Below are positions 1 through 11,832 of a DNA stretch of 64,000 nt, in pieces. Source of the stretch: Struthio camelus (taxonomy: Eukaryota; Chordata; Aves; Struthioniformes; Struthionidae); contig NC_090942.1 of assembly GCF_040807025.1 (NCBI RefSeq), positions 180,433,247 to 180,497,246 on the forward strand, written 5' to 3'. Within the stretch, counting starts at the first letter, position 1; every line of letters begins with the position of its first letter. The notes under the pieces were generated by a model that worked only from the letters and a program-made list of their open reading frames with translations, had not been told where the DNA came from and ran no database searches. A program made the position numbers and the translations under genes.

Positions 1-178
1 TTCTGTGTTTGATGTCCCTGAGTTTCTTCTGCCTGGCTTCCTATAGTAGATTTAAAGAAATATTATGGAATATAAAGAAACCTTGCTGTAAGGCAAGGAA
101 TGGAAAGTACTTAGCACTATATGGTTAGAAATGCAAGGTACTGCTCATCGGTGCAAGCTCAATGTCTAATATGGTAAA

Positions 179-1260
179 TCACAGAATGATAGAATGGTTC
201 AGGTTGGCAGGGACCTCTGCAGGCTGGTCCAACTCGTCCTGCTCAAGCCAGGTCAGCTAGAGCATGTTGCTCAAGGCCACGTCCAGCTGGGGTCTGAATA
301 TCTGCAAGGGTGGAGACACCACAACCTCTTTGGGAATTCTGTTTCAGTATTCATCCATACACACCACAGAAAAGGATTTTTCTTGTTTAAAGGGAATTTC
401 TCATATTTCAATTTGTGTCCATTGCCTCTTGTCCTTTCAGTGAGCATCAGTGAGAAAAGTCTGGCTCCATCACCTTTACCCATCAGGCAAATAATAGTTT
501 ATTTATAGAAACCCATCAAGTTCTTATCCATATTGATTAGATCTCCCTGAGCTTTCTGTTCTCCAGACTGAACAGTCCAGCTCTCTCATCCTCTCCTCAT
601 ATGCCAGATGCCCCAATCCTTTAACCATTTTTGAAGCCCTTCACTGGACTCATTCCAGTATGTCCATGTCTCTCTTGTACTGGGAAGCCCAGACTCAGAC
701 CCAGCACTCCAGGTGTGGCCTCACCAGGGCTGAGTAGAGGAGAGGATTGCTTCCCTCAGCCTGCTGGCAATGATCTTCCTGAGGCAACCTAGGATGCTGT
801 TTGCCTTCTTTGCCACAACAAAGAAGAGAGCCCGTCATGGCTCAGGACTCTTTCTGAGTTCCTGGCTGATATCCAACTTGGTGTCCAACAGGACCCCCAG
901 GTCCTTTTTTGCAAAGCTGCTTTCCAGGTGGCCAGCCCTCAGCCTGTACCGGTGCGTGGGGTTGTTCCTCCACAGGTGCAGGACTTTGCAGTTGTCTTTG
1001 CTGAACTTCATGTGACTCCTGTCAGTTCATTTCTCCAGCCTGCCGTCATCCCTTTCAATGGCAGCACAGCCATCTGGGGTATGAATCATTCCTCCCAGCT
1101 TTGTATTGTCTGCGATCTTGCAGAGGGTGTCCTCTGTCTCATCATCCAGGTTACTAATGAAGATACTAAACAGCAGTGGCCCACATATTGACTCCTGGGG
1201 TACTCTGGAGTTTGGCCTCCAGCTGGACTTTGTGCTGCCGACCACAACCCACATCTTTCA
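179..1260 (-). mobile_element. CR1 LINE copy A, 5'-truncated, diverged
   Basis: On the minus strand this reads as the 3' third of a CR1 non-LTR retrotransposon. The 3' end is at about 179, where one TCACAGAA-type tail unit is followed by the conserved 3'UTR core (a degraded form of the 'tccaacctccctgctcaagcagg' region, here much diverged). Upstream lie the RT C-terminal domain and the RT motif B/C region near 1030-1250. It is clearly older than copies B, F and G: the coding frame is broken many times and the 3'UTR has many substitutions. The 5' limit is uncertain. Recognisable CR1 fades at about 1255-1290, shortly before a perfect inverted repeat at 1296-1313. Confidence 0.9.
1027..1254 (-). 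pseudogene. CR1 ORF2 reverse transcriptase fragment (copy A)
   Basis: A 75-codon open fragment of the CR1 reverse transcriptase. It carries the motif B region (SWRPNSRVPQESICGPLLF, a degraded form of the family's VPQGSVLGP block) and, around residue 48, the motif C region as IADNTKL. In active non-LTR RTs the motif C box contains two adjacent aspartates that bind the catalytic metals. Here the second is replaced by asparagine (codon 1105-1107). Frames before and after are closed by stops, so this is a dead fragment and not a gene. Confidence 0.85.
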
Positions 1261-1295
1261 GCATCACTACAGTCAGTGTGCAGCTGCTCATACAC

Positions 1296-1313
1296 ATTAA
1301 GCTGAAGCTTAAT
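1296..1313. repeat. Short perfect inverted repeat
   Basis: ATTAAGCT / AGCTTAAT arms of 8 bp separated by 2 bp, lying just past the 5' limit of CR1 copy A. It could be a chance AT-rich palindrome. No function is assigned. Confidence 0.5.
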
Positions 1314-2394
1314 CATTCCTAATGTCACAGTGGTGTTTAATTGCTCACAAGAAAGAAATAGCTAATTTAAATACTTTAAAACACTGTTAATCATTCTTGA
1401 ATTACTAATTACACACAGTAATTTTGTAATGTTTTAAACATATTTATGGAAAGTAATTAATTTATTTGTGTGTAAGTAAATTTAATCATATTAATGCTAT
1501 AAAGACAAATTAAAGCATCACATTTTCTCATTATATAAATATCCAGACTCAGAATGGAAATAACCCATAATGTAATTACAAGTAAATGCTACATTTTCCA
1601 AGCAGAATATTACCATCACCAATATAGAATCTTGCCAAGTTATTATCATATTCCCTAACTCTAGATAAACCAAAGATTGTACAAATTTTACTGTGGATCC
1701 TTTAGTTCTGAGTAATACTTGTTCATTATCTTTGTTCATTATCTCTTTACTTTATTTTATTTATTTTTTCTTCTAAATATAATGTCAAACCTGTTGTTAG
1801 ATTTTTTGCACAGGGAGAGCTTTTCTTTTTCCCCTCAGATTCCTTTTCTTTTTTTAATCATTTGTTTTCCTCTCTCCCCAAAAGAAGCAAATCCTGTAAA
1901 AGCAATGTGTATACATGACATTTCTGAGCCATGGTACTGTAGCTAGGATTCATCTTGTTCTCAGTCAGAATCCAAAGCATAAAGAGGTTCCTCCCCAAAC
2001 TAGACATTTTCATTTTGGCAGGATACAATTGACAGAAAGCCAATTCCTTTCATGCTTTGCACACTAGTTTGTTAGACTCTTGCACCAAGGAACAAAATCC
2101 TCTTTGGAGTGCTTTTACATGTGTAATTCAGTACTCTTCAGGTCTTAACTGCTTCACAGACCTCCCCTTCTTTCTTATTGCCACAACTCTCTCTTACTGT
2201 AACACAGGCAAGACCTTCCCCACTTTGGCGATACAGGCTCGTTCTGAAAGACCCTCCACAAATCCCAAGTGCAGATCTGTCATACTGGGCCAAAGCAATA
2301 GTAGTCCCTTTCGCTTCCCTACCACCTTCATCTTTCCAGACCTAACATAGGAAACCCTGGCTGACTATTACTGCACGCTCTCCTGTAGTATCTC
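1314..2394. other. AT-rich gene-free stretch
   Basis: Only short chance ORFs here. No repeat family, splice-flanked exon or RNA gene is recognisable. Confidence 0.6.
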
Positions 2395-2900
2395 TAAATG
2401 TTTGATATGTACCCACACAGTTTTGTATCCATGCAGAGGACTCTGCCTGCAGTCTGACGCCAGGCTCCGGCTCATGCATGGAGCCATTCACACGCACTGC
2501 TGAGGTAACAAAGAGACCACGGAGATGCTGGGCCGGGCCCAGCGCATGGGGTGGCAGGTGCCACACGGAAGGAGACATTGCTGGGGACATGGCCACAGAT
2601 GCACTCTGGATCCATACCTAAGGAGGTACAGCCATGAGTGGCTGCGAGCCACCCATGCTGGGGCAGGGACACCTTCAAAGGGACTACGGCCATTAGGCAA
2701 CCCATGCCAGAGCATTGGAAAACAAGAAAGAAGCAAGGAGCAACAGAAAGAAACCATTACACGCTGACTCTGCCGTCCTGTGCTTCTTGTCACCTCACCA
2801 AAGGGATTGGTAGAGACTGAGTGAAAAGTGCAGCAAGAACAAGAGGAGCTGTGATGAGGAAGGCAGAGCAGAGGTGTATGTGGCCAAAATGGAGTCTGAG
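2395..2900. mobile_element. GC-richer patch, possible degraded ERVL-type LTR
   Basis: Base composition rises sharply above the flanks. The text contains phrases such as 'ccacccatgctggggcaggg' and 'cccatgccagagcattgg' that recall the internally repetitive LTRs of avian endogenous retroviruses of the ERVL group, which carry repeated 'cccatgctggagcag' phrases. I cannot find clear TG...CA ends or a target-site duplication, and no gag or pol is adjacent. The short ORFs on both strands look like composition effects. This could also be an unrelated GC-rich patch. Confidence 0.3.
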
Positions 2901-3514
2901 GAGAAAAGGTGTTTCCCTCAGTGTTTGTTTATTATTTTACATTTTCTTCTTTTCTCAAAGCCAGATCAGTACTTAACATTTTGTATTAATTAGCAAGAAA
3001 TTAAGTACAATTCTCCAAGGTGAGACTTTTTTGCTTGTGACAGATACCACACCAGAACTCAGATGCCTGGGCTACCATGGACACTACAGGAAAGGAGACA
3101 CGGCACAGAGTCTAGAAATAGCTACAAACCTGTTGTTGAAAATATCCCTATCCTGGCAGAAACACAGACAAATTGTTTTGGTCAATATTAGGAAACCTTT
3201 CAGTTAGGTCTGAAATCAGCCATGTTCTTCACCAGAAGGGCAAACTTGGTCTGATGCAGGACTGGAAATCAGTAACGCAAACCATTGTGGGCAGAATCCT
3301 TCAAGAAGAAATGCAGGAACATGAGGCTATAGAAAATAAATCACTACAGACCTACATGCTGCACTGGTAGTGCCTGACTTTTTCAGCTCTGGACAGATCA
3401 ACTAATCAACTAATCTGGACAAATCAACTAGGCAAATAAGAGACAGATGTTGTCTTTCCCCTATTCTAATGTAACTTTGAGGAATGTAACCATTCTAATG
3501 TCCTCTTAACTAAG
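2901..3514. other. Gene-free stretch
   Basis: Intermediate composition. I see no recognisable gene or repeat. Confidence 0.5.
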
Positions 3515-3600
3515 GTAACTTGAAAGCTGGCCTTGCTTTCAGCGAGTAACCAGATGACCTCCAGAGGTCACATCCAACTTAAATTTTTCTAGGTATATGA
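3515..3600 (+). mobile_element. Ancient CR1 3'-end remnant
   Basis: The string 'accagatgacctccagaggt' followed by 'cacatccaactt' closely matches the CR1 3'UTR core 'ctagatgatctccagaggtcccttccaacct' in plus orientation. It is preceded by 'ccttgctttcagcgag', a decayed form of 'cctgcttgagcaggg'. The octamer tail has decayed to AT-rich sequence. No coding part remains. The divergence suggests a much older insertion than copies B-G. Confidence 0.6.
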
Positions 3601-5668
3601 TTTTTTTTTAGCTCATGTCATATTCAACAATAGCATAATTATACCATTTTTACACAGGCAATCATGTGATTTAGCCCGTCTTTTCAGAAGGAATTAAATC
3701 ACTGAACTGTCCACTATCCGCTGTTCATCCCTTCCTAGCCCTCTGCCAACGTTCATAAAACGAGATCTGTTATGGCAGACATATACCAAGAATCATCCTT
3801 ATGTACATGGCATCTAGATCCAAGGGGAGGATCTGAATCCAAGATCCCCGGATTGAAGAGAAAAAGTACATTTTAGTCCTCACTGGGAAAATGATTGTAC
3901 AAGAAAAAATTCTTCATGTTTCTCCCTTTTACCTCCAGGCGAATATGCCTACCAAGTTGTATTAGCTTTTTTTAATCTATATGTCCTCTAACAGTTTCCT
4001 GAGCTCAACTTTCCTAAGTCTTTCTGGCCTTTAAGGAAACCACTCTGAGACTTTAATACCTGGTAAAACAGAAGAAATATTCATTTCCTTGAGTACACTT
4101 ATCCTTGCTCCACTGCCTGTGATATCTCCTCTTTGTGGGATTTGGGGCCACCACTAGAGAACTTTCTTTTCTAGTCTTTGTGCTTCTGCAATACAAATCG
4201 GTATTCTGTGTACTTTAATTCAATTCATTGCTAACTTAGTTTGCTAATCAAGCAGGAAACCTCCTCCTCTTCCTTCAGAGAATAGCGGAAAGTGCTTTAA
4301 GGTTAATCTCTGTAGTGTGCAACAGCCCCCACTGCCACACATTGCAGAAAGCCCCAGGACCAGTGGAGGCAGTTTGAAATAGTTTCTTGGCGCCAATATT
4401 GGCTCACGTGTGATGGAGCTGGCCCAGGAGTTAGTTGTACTTAAGTAGCTGTCTAAGGTGCACTTGAATGCAAGAAAAAAAAAATACAGAAACAGTAGCT
4501 ATAGTGTCCTTTGGAAAAAACGGAGGTAAAGTAAGGAAAGAAAGAGAAGAAAGCCTTTGAGTGAAGTCCTATGTGCCTGACAGCGACTGAGCAAGCCATG
4601 CATGTTTCTCAATGGCCTGCTGTAGTGCTTTCTACAGGAGCAAAGGGGAGTTTTATGTATCTACCGCTACACTGTTTTCTTGTTAAAGGTGACTCATATC
4701 TTGATATTGAACAGAGGCCAAATACTGGAATCATGGCAAGACCCTGTAAAAACCTAACATCAGTGTCTAGAAATTGGAAACCGTTGTCAAGCAGCCATGA
4801 AGTTAATGAAGTTGTTCTGCTACTTCTGGATGCTGTCTTACAGTTACCAGCACTTTGGGAATGCTTAAAAGATAGAATGATATATGGTTTGATCTGGGTC
4901 TCCAAGCCATGGAAAAAGGGATGAAGCCTGTGGGGTGGCAGGTGAAATGGGTGCCCAAGGTATTAATTAACTCCTGGAGATTATGAACTGGCTAATAACA
5001 CCAAATAGGCTGGTTAGATGTGGGAAAACACCTGTTACTTGGATGACGACTAAGGAGCTCATATATGCTTTCAAAGAGGTAATGATATTAACAGGAATGG
5101 ATAAGATAAAAGAAGCCCAATGCTGGCTTAGCTACCATTCACACTAAGATTAAGCCACCCCAGAACTGTGAATACATATTGCCTTAGAAATAGTCTATTG
5201 GAGCTGTACAAAGTAGAAACAACAAAAATTGGCAGTGAAAAAGGTCAGGAGGAGTGTGTTCAAACTTGCTCCTTGATCTTCTTTCTTTAGCAACACTGGA
5301 AGAGAAAGAAGGCTTTTTCATGTTAATTCATGCTAAAAAGCAGGTCTTTCAAGGAAAAAATCTCTGAGACAAAGGATGCTAGAGTACACTTATTCAATAT
5401 CATTTTCTGGAAGTGTTTCATACTCCCTGTTTTCAGAAATATGATATTTTGCTAGTGAAGGCCACATATAGAAAGTGGGACTCTGACAGAGTCCCACTTA
5501 TATTTGACCTCAATATTTGTAACATTAACATCCACCTAATGTGTATTATCCAATAGTCTATAGTAGAAAAGACCAATTTTTTCTAAACTTTCAAAACACG
5601 ATAATCAGAAGCTTGTTTTCTGTGATATTTAAACTCCCAGTAAAGCAGACATCTGCAGCTATACATTA
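3601..5668. other. Gene-free stretch
   Basis: A mostly AT-rich 2-kb interval downstream (in the transcriptional sense) of the coiled-coil gene. An open frame at 4571-4924 lacks any recognisable domain and is overlapped by an equally long antisense frame, so I do not call it a gene. Confidence 0.5.
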
Positions 5669-5691
5669 TTTATTGCCAGCAGTAATTTATT
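5669..5691 (-). promoter_or_regulatory. Candidate polyadenylation signals downstream of coiled-coil ORF
   Basis: Two AATAAA hexamers on the minus strand (5674-5669 and 5691-5686) lie about 230-250 bp past the stop codon at 5920-5922, a plausible place for the 3' end of a single-exon transcript. A third AATAAA (5924-5919) overlaps the stop codon itself; using it would leave almost no 3'UTR. AATAAA is common in AT-rich DNA, so support is modest. Confidence 0.35.
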
Positions 5692-5919
5692 AGCCTTCAG
5701 GGATCAAAGATACCAACACCCCTATTTCAGCACATTCAAACTTCCTAGGCTTTGGCATTAAGCCTATCAGGCTGCTTGCTCTCCATTAGTTCTTATGGAT
5801 CTTCTGTTCTAGTGCTCTCCAGAACATTTGGCTAACATTAAAACTACTGCCCTTCCTTTTAATTTCTTTACTCCTCCTATTAAGTCTCCCTAAGCATCTG
5901 ATTTTTTTCTTACTTCACT

Positions 5920-6585
5920 TTATTCCTCTCCTTGAAGAATCTTATTCCATTCATGGAGCACTTTATTCTCTTCTTGAAGAGCTTTCCCTTCACTTTGTAG
6001 GGCTTTTTTCTCCACTTGAAGGGCTCTGTTCTCCTCTTGGAGGGCAAATTTCTCTTCGCTGAGGGCATTTTTTTCTTCATGGAGGGCTTTCTCCTCTTCC
6101 TGAACGGCCTTATTATCCTTTCGAAGAGCCTTGATCTGCTCCTGGAAGGCCTTGTTTTCCTCCCATAGGGCTATAATCTCTTCCTGAAGAGCTTTTTCCT
6201 CCATTGCAAATGCTATTTCTTGTCCTTTGAGAGCTTTAATCTCTTCTCGGAGGGCTTTATTCTGCTGCCGGAGGGCCTTTTCCTGTTTCTCAAGGTGCTT
6301 TGGTTCCTCTGAAGAGTTTGTGTGCTTCTCCTGTAAGATTTTATTTTCTTCCCAAAGGGCTTTGTTCTCTCCTCGGATAATTTGGTTCTCCTGATGATAG
6401 GCTTTGTTTTCCACACGGAAAGCTCTATTCTCCTGCCGAAGGATTTGATTCTCTTCTCGAAGCGTCTGATTCTCCTTCCGGAGTGCTTGGTTAAATTCTG
6501 TCACTTGAGAGGCAGTGGCAGAAGAGGGCAGTAGAGGTAAACTGCTACTGTTGTTTAAAAAATGCCCATCCTTTGAGTCAAACAT
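5920..6585 (-). CDS. Intronless heptad-repeat coiled-coil protein (CCDC70-like)
   Basis: The first ATG (6585-6583, A at -3) gives 221 residues. The open frame reaches back to a GTG at 6603 just after an in-frame TGA, so the ATG is preferred. About 34 N-terminal residues are Ser/Leu/Asn-rich with no signal peptide or membrane segment. From there (residues 35-216) come 26 consecutive seven-residue units of the form L-x-E-E-N-K-A with no insertion or skip, ending five residues past the last full unit. Putting Leu at heptad position d leaves Asn/Lys/Glu at position a, as in parallel leucine-zipper dimers. Units 8-9 (residues 84-97, with KHTNSSEEPKH) break the pattern and may form a hinge. At DNA level this is a degenerate 21-bp tandem array with no stop in an otherwise stop-rich AT-rich region. 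The composition resembles vertebrate CCDC70-like proteins, but low complexity makes orthology uncertain. The function is unknown. Extra 5' exons cannot be excluded. Confidence 0.7.
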   Translation of the reverse strand: MFDSKDGHFLNNSSSLPLLPSSATASQVTEFNQALRKENQTLREENQILRQENRAFRVENKAYHQENQIIRGENKALWEENKILQEKHTNSSEEPKHLEKQEKALRQQNKALREEIKALKGQEIAFAMEEKALQEEIIALWEENKAFQEQIKALRKDNKAVQEEEKALHEEKNALSEEKFALQEENRALQVEKKALQSEGKALQEENKVLHEWNKILQGEE

Positions 6586-6603
6586 TTTGTTATTTAAATG
6601 CAC

Positions 6604-7776
6604 CCGTCAGGGGGTATGCTCTGATGCACAACAGATGCCACCTGTTATATTCAGTAATCATTGAATTGAGAACAGAGGTGAAGTCTCCGTCAGCCCATCC
6701 TCAAAAGAATATCAGAAAACACAGAATGAAAAATATAGCACTAGCCAAGAAATCGAAATAGCAGTAAAACAATGTTGATATTTGATAAGTGTTGTATATT
6801 TCTGCATATACTGAAGTACATATAGTAAATTCACTTTTATGAACCTAATTTAATTATAATACATTTGTTGGTACATATGCACATGGGAAGAATTTTTTAA
6901 TTGTTCATTTTGCTCATATAAGATCAAATCTTGCTCTCTGTAACAGTTGCACAAATCCCGTAGCGTTTTGTTGACATTAACTGAAATATATTTACAGAAG
7001 TGCTACTTCTAGTCTATTAAAAATCTGAAATATGTGCATAGTTAAGATAAATAAATCCATGCTCTTATTCTTGAACATTTACCATTTCAAAGAAATTAAG
7101 GATTTATATATTAAAATGAATATGAAATGTTATTTCAAGGAGCCAGCTCCACATCATCATCTGTGAGTAAATTATGGATCATACCATTGTTCATAATTAA
7201 CTAATATACGTTGTTTTTATGCAGCAAAAGCTAGGATTTTTACATGTACAAAGTTATTAACTTTTCAGATTTTGTAAAATCTGTGAAGTGTTATACTAAT
7301 TTAACTGCACCAAGTTATTGGAGATGCCCTTGCTTTACAGCTACATATGCACATTGTTTTTATTTTCTCTCTTCCTTTCTCTACTTTACGTGGACATCAA
7401 TACAGACAGAGGATTAAATCATATTTTATGCACTGAGCATGCAGCAGCAGTGGAAGTTGCTCAAGTGTAAGAGACATCAAATGAATTAATTAAGACTTAG
7501 TGATTTTTTTCTGTTCAAATTCTATTGTTGGAACTGAGATAAAGTACAATCAACTTTTTTTTTTTGCTTGTTTGTGCCTTGTCCTACCCTGTTGGGAGAA
7601 TGTCAAATTGTTTGGAGTGGCGTAAAAGAACAAGTTAAATAGAATTTTTAAAAGTTTAACATCTATACATAAGGCAATATTGTAATATCAGGGATACCTG
7701 AGATATAGGACAGGCATTTGTTAGGAAGCAATAAGGAATTAGCTACTAAATCATGTAATTTATTACAAGTCTAAAT
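6604..7776. other. Gene-free stretch upstream of coiled-coil ORF
   Basis: This would hold the promoter or upstream exon of the minus-strand gene. No TATA box, CpG-rich segment or convincing exon stands out. Confidence 0.45.
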
Positions 7777-7817
7777 GTATATACATACATATATATATAT
7801 ATGTATATATATATAAA
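7777..7817. repeat. (TA)n microsatellite
   Basis: Alternating TA/ATAC dinucleotides, interrupted by 'atacatac' and 'atgtat'. Confidence 0.9.
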
Positions 7818-8250
7818 ATTAACAAATCTTCTGATGTTCAGAGAAGCTACATTGTGTCTATGGAGTGTCTATAATAAATTCAGCAATAAAATTATGATAA
7901 ATGCAGGAAAACATACAATACTTACTGATATATATTATCCTTGAATCAGCCTGCCATCTGGTATGCCCTTGGAGAGCTATCAGGAGAGGTTGGTTATCCT
8001 TGATGATGTCATCTTAAGATGTGTAACATCAGTGACACAACAATGAGTGGCACTGGTAATCACAACTTTTGTGATCATCTGAAAGTAAGCATAGGTATTT
8101 ATGAGGTTAGGGTTCCCTAGCAAGACAGTCTTTGTATTTCTCAACCATTTTTCATGTTCCTTCATTTACTACGTTGATCTAAAACATTCTTGTGGAGCTA
8201 GCTGAATGGCTCGAGCCATGGGTATTGATAGCTGCCACTGAAATATGTAT
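7818..8250. other. Gene-free stretch
   Basis: Nothing recognisable between the two microsatellites. Confidence 0.5.
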
Positions 8251-8275
8251 ACACCCACCCACCCACCCACACACA

Positions 8276-8312
<37 letters not shown>
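8251..8312. repeat. (CCCA)n-(CA)n compound microsatellite
   Basis: Begins as CCCA tetranucleotides and continues as an uninterrupted (CA)n run of about 15 units. Confidence 0.95.
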
Positions 8313-8315
<3 letters not shown>

Positions 8316-11300
8316 TGAAGGTGAGCTTTTATGCCCAGCTATCTCAGTACAAATTTTGAGCTAACTTTAATCTGGGATTATTCCCAAGTTACAGAAATTC
8401 AGTATACACAACAATACATAGTCTTTATATTATAATAATTAGGCTAGGGTTAGTATTTGGAATTATGAACATGCAAGTAAATATAGCAAATGTACATGGA
8501 AAGTGAGAATTAAAGAAGAAAAGAGCATGTTGGTAGGCTACTTCTTCATTGCCCCACAAACAACCTTCCGAGTCAACCAAAATCTGTTCATTCCATAACA
8601 ACCATTTTTGCTTTGCTTAAATAATTGATGAATTACTTAAGAACCATGCTCATTTTAGATTACCGTAGAATCTTGTCCATTTCTTTTGAATCTTTAGGGA
8701 CAGAGAAATACTTTATTGCAACTAAAGGATAAGCCATTTTCCAATATTTGTTGTCCAATTGAAGTAGCTGATACATTTTTCAATAACACACTATGTGCTC
8801 AGGATATTAAAAAGAGAGGTGGAGGAGGCACTTTCAGGTCCAGTGAGCTTAAAATGATATTTGGCAGTTTTGTTTAAATCACTGCACACATCACATCATC
8901 TCTTTGTGCTGTCTCTCAGCTCCATTCTTTATGTTAATTAGGTAGAGAACTAAAATATGCCACATAAGATGCTCAGTAATCCCAGGAGATGTATATACAC
9001 AACTCCCACTGAAATTCTGCAGGATGATCAGCCCTCTGAATCCTTTTCTCCAGGATATTTGATTTCCCTGCCTGCTCACACAAATTAAATAGGCAGAGCA
9101 GATGAGTAATGCTGAGCAGTATCAGGCAAGATCAGTATCTTCGGTTCATGCCTATTTCCCACTTCTTTTCCACATTTTAACTCCTCAAGAATAGTTTTAA
9201 ACTGATTTCTTCTACAGTTTTCCATAACATAAGTCTGAACATTATAGCCTAGACAATTTTCTCTTCCATTAAAAATGTCATAGCGATTAAATAAAAATAG
9301 GGTAAGTCAGTACCAAACAAAAAACAGTTGTAGGTGTTTTCGTGTTAAAATGTAAAGCTTTAAGTAACACTGCCTATTTTGACATGTAAACCAATTCCTC
9401 TCACAATTTAGGAGCATAGATAATAGGAAAAAGTTGTCTGTTTGAAGAAGTGACAAAGAATAAGGCAATCTTCAGGATCTCTCCTGAGTCCTTCACTCTC
9501 GATTTCTCAGGACCCTGAATAGGAAGAAAAAGGGTAGTCTGACCTTGGAGAAAAGAGAATTCTATGAACCCAGTCAATCACTGGAACACAATGGAACACA
9601 ATGAATGGAACACAATGATTATAGTCAAAACGTTAGACATAAAAAGAGTTAGCAAAATTTATTGGAAAATATAAAACTATTGGTTAGGTTGCAGTATTAT
9701 TCTTTTTTTTAATCAAAGAAAATTTTGCTTAAATATGCTGCATGGTAGCTCTATGATCTTAATGTCGTTTGCTTATCGCAAGAAATGAAATATAAAAGGA
9801 TTCTAAGATAGTTCGAACAAATAACAACTAAAAAGCCCACAAAACTACTATATTTATAAGCTTGCACACACTTCATTTTACCACTGTGAGTAACCCTTTA
9901 ATGAACCCCCTGAGTGACAACAATAAGAGTACATCAGCTCATTGAAACTGAAGGTATAGATGCTGACTTCAGGTGGAGGATGTATGTAAACCTAGTACAA
10001 CTGTGAAAATATTAGCCTAAGCAAACCAAGATTTCAATTTACCAATACTCAGAGAACAAAATGGTTGTTCTAACAGGAAACCAAAAGTGCTGTTTTTCAA
10101 AATAAATGTGCAGTCTAGGAATTCTACATTACAATGAATTGAAATTATCCAGTGATTTTGAAGGAAACCCACTCTGAATGGACAAATAGCACAACAGCAG
10201 GCATGACATTCACCAGAGATGTAGAAGAAAGATTCAAGTCTCTGCTGTAAGTCAGATAAAGAACAGGTGCAAGCAGGTGCAAGTTTCACTTATATCACTT
10301 TAGAATATCCCCACTACCTACACTTAGCTGTACTGTTCAGAAGAAACAAGTAACAGAGCAGGTATATTCTTAACTTTTCAAGTAATGTTATCTAACAATT
10401 CTGTTGAACAATCGCTAAACATTTCCTCAAAACAGTGACGCATACAAAAAAGTTTAGTATGTGCAGAGTAAAACAGCATATTTCAAAAAAGTAAGCTTCT
10501 AAAATTGGAATCATATACATTTCATAGCTTCTATTACATATGCCAGTTGCTGTTAGATAAATCTAAAAACTCATATTAGAATCTGAAAATCTAACTAGCA
10601 TATTTGGCACATCTGGTACTTTTACTGCTCTGACAATTTTATGCTGATGTGGCTTCTTTTTTAGGTCAATCAAACTCACCATTTTCTCTCCCAAGTGGCT
10701 ATACAATTTATGTTGTTGCTTCCAGGAGACTGAAAGCCTGGACTAAGACAGATCTTGGCTCTACCTGCCAAAGATTAACGGAGTACCACAGAGAGCAAAA
10801 GTAGATGGTACTGTACATCTGTGCATTCAACATTCAGTGGCACTAAGCCACTAGTCTCTTTTCTGCATGACCAACTGACTAATTACTGTACTTGGCCTTT
10901 CTGAGTCCCTTCAATTAATGCAATGCGCAATTGCACACAGCGACCGAGTCACCCACACAGAACAGAATCTGGGCCAGAATTAGGCTCTGAGTCCCAGAAG
11001 CACCTGTTATAAATACAAAGTGTCCAGATGGTCTGGTCTTTGTGGGAAAGTGTCAAGAATTGACTTATCTGTCTTTCTTACTTTTGGTTTAAGGTCATAA
11101 ACATGATTCTTTTGAAGCAGAAAGCCAATCACATTTGGGGTGGGGGGTGGGGGAGAAATAAATAAATAAAGAAAGAAAGAAACTTGGGATAAATGCAAAA
11201 CCCTCTCCATTTGTTAATTTTTATAGCCCAGTGGAGCTCATTGTTATCACTTTCTAGGCATGCAGATGGGATTAGCCTATGATTACAAGGCAGCCTTCAA

Positions 11301-11744
11301 TATAATTAGATAGATTTATTTAAACACAGCTGTAAACTATAAAAATGTGAAATATTTAGTGTCTGTAAATTCCACAGTTTGTAAATTCAAACTTAAATTT
11401 CCAATCATCTATTTTGCTTTTGTTTTGCTTAGAAACACTAGAAAATATCTCTTCTTTCATTCTCTTTTTTATGGATATCAGTTACTTGAATTTATAACAG
11501 TAAGAGTGTTCATGAATGTTGATTTGCTTTCCAACAGTGAATTGCTTAATTCATGAGTGTTTTTCTCCCTTCTAAAATGATATTGGAGATTAGCGAGTCC
11601 ATTGAAAATATCCATAGAGGCTCTGCACACATGGCTGTTCAGCTGCATGAGATGGCGTAAAAAAACCAAAGTTTATGTCAGATCCCGAAAACAATTAAGA
11701 CATCTCAAACACTAATCAGGAACAATGATGATCATAGCTTCTAA
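8313..11744. other. AT-rich gene-free stretch
   Basis: I see no gene or transposon. The only local structure noted is a decanucleotide TGGAACACAA present three times at 9582-9618. Open frames (for example 10017-10289 minus) have no recognisable domain or coding-like composition. Confidence 0.5.
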
Positions 11745-11832
11745 TGAAAGGAAGGACAGAAAAAGAGGAAAAGAAAGAAATAAGGAAAGAAAGAAAAAAA
11801 GAATAGTAAAGAAGGAGGAAGGGAGGGAGGAA
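11745..11832. repeat. GAAA/GGAA-rich polypurine simple repeat
   Basis: Nearly all-purine run of GAAA, GAAAA and GGAG units. The Lys/Arg/Glu-rich open frame across it (11725-11937) is a by-product of the repeat. Confidence 0.85.

Noticed and set aside
4571..4924. 117-codon plus-strand open frame
   Set aside because: No recognisable domain, and an almost equally long frame lies on the opposite strand (4609-4905). Likely a chance frame.
6213..6416. Second minus-strand frame inside the coiled-coil gene
   Set aside because: Off-frame reading of the 21-bp heptad array; the main frame explains it.
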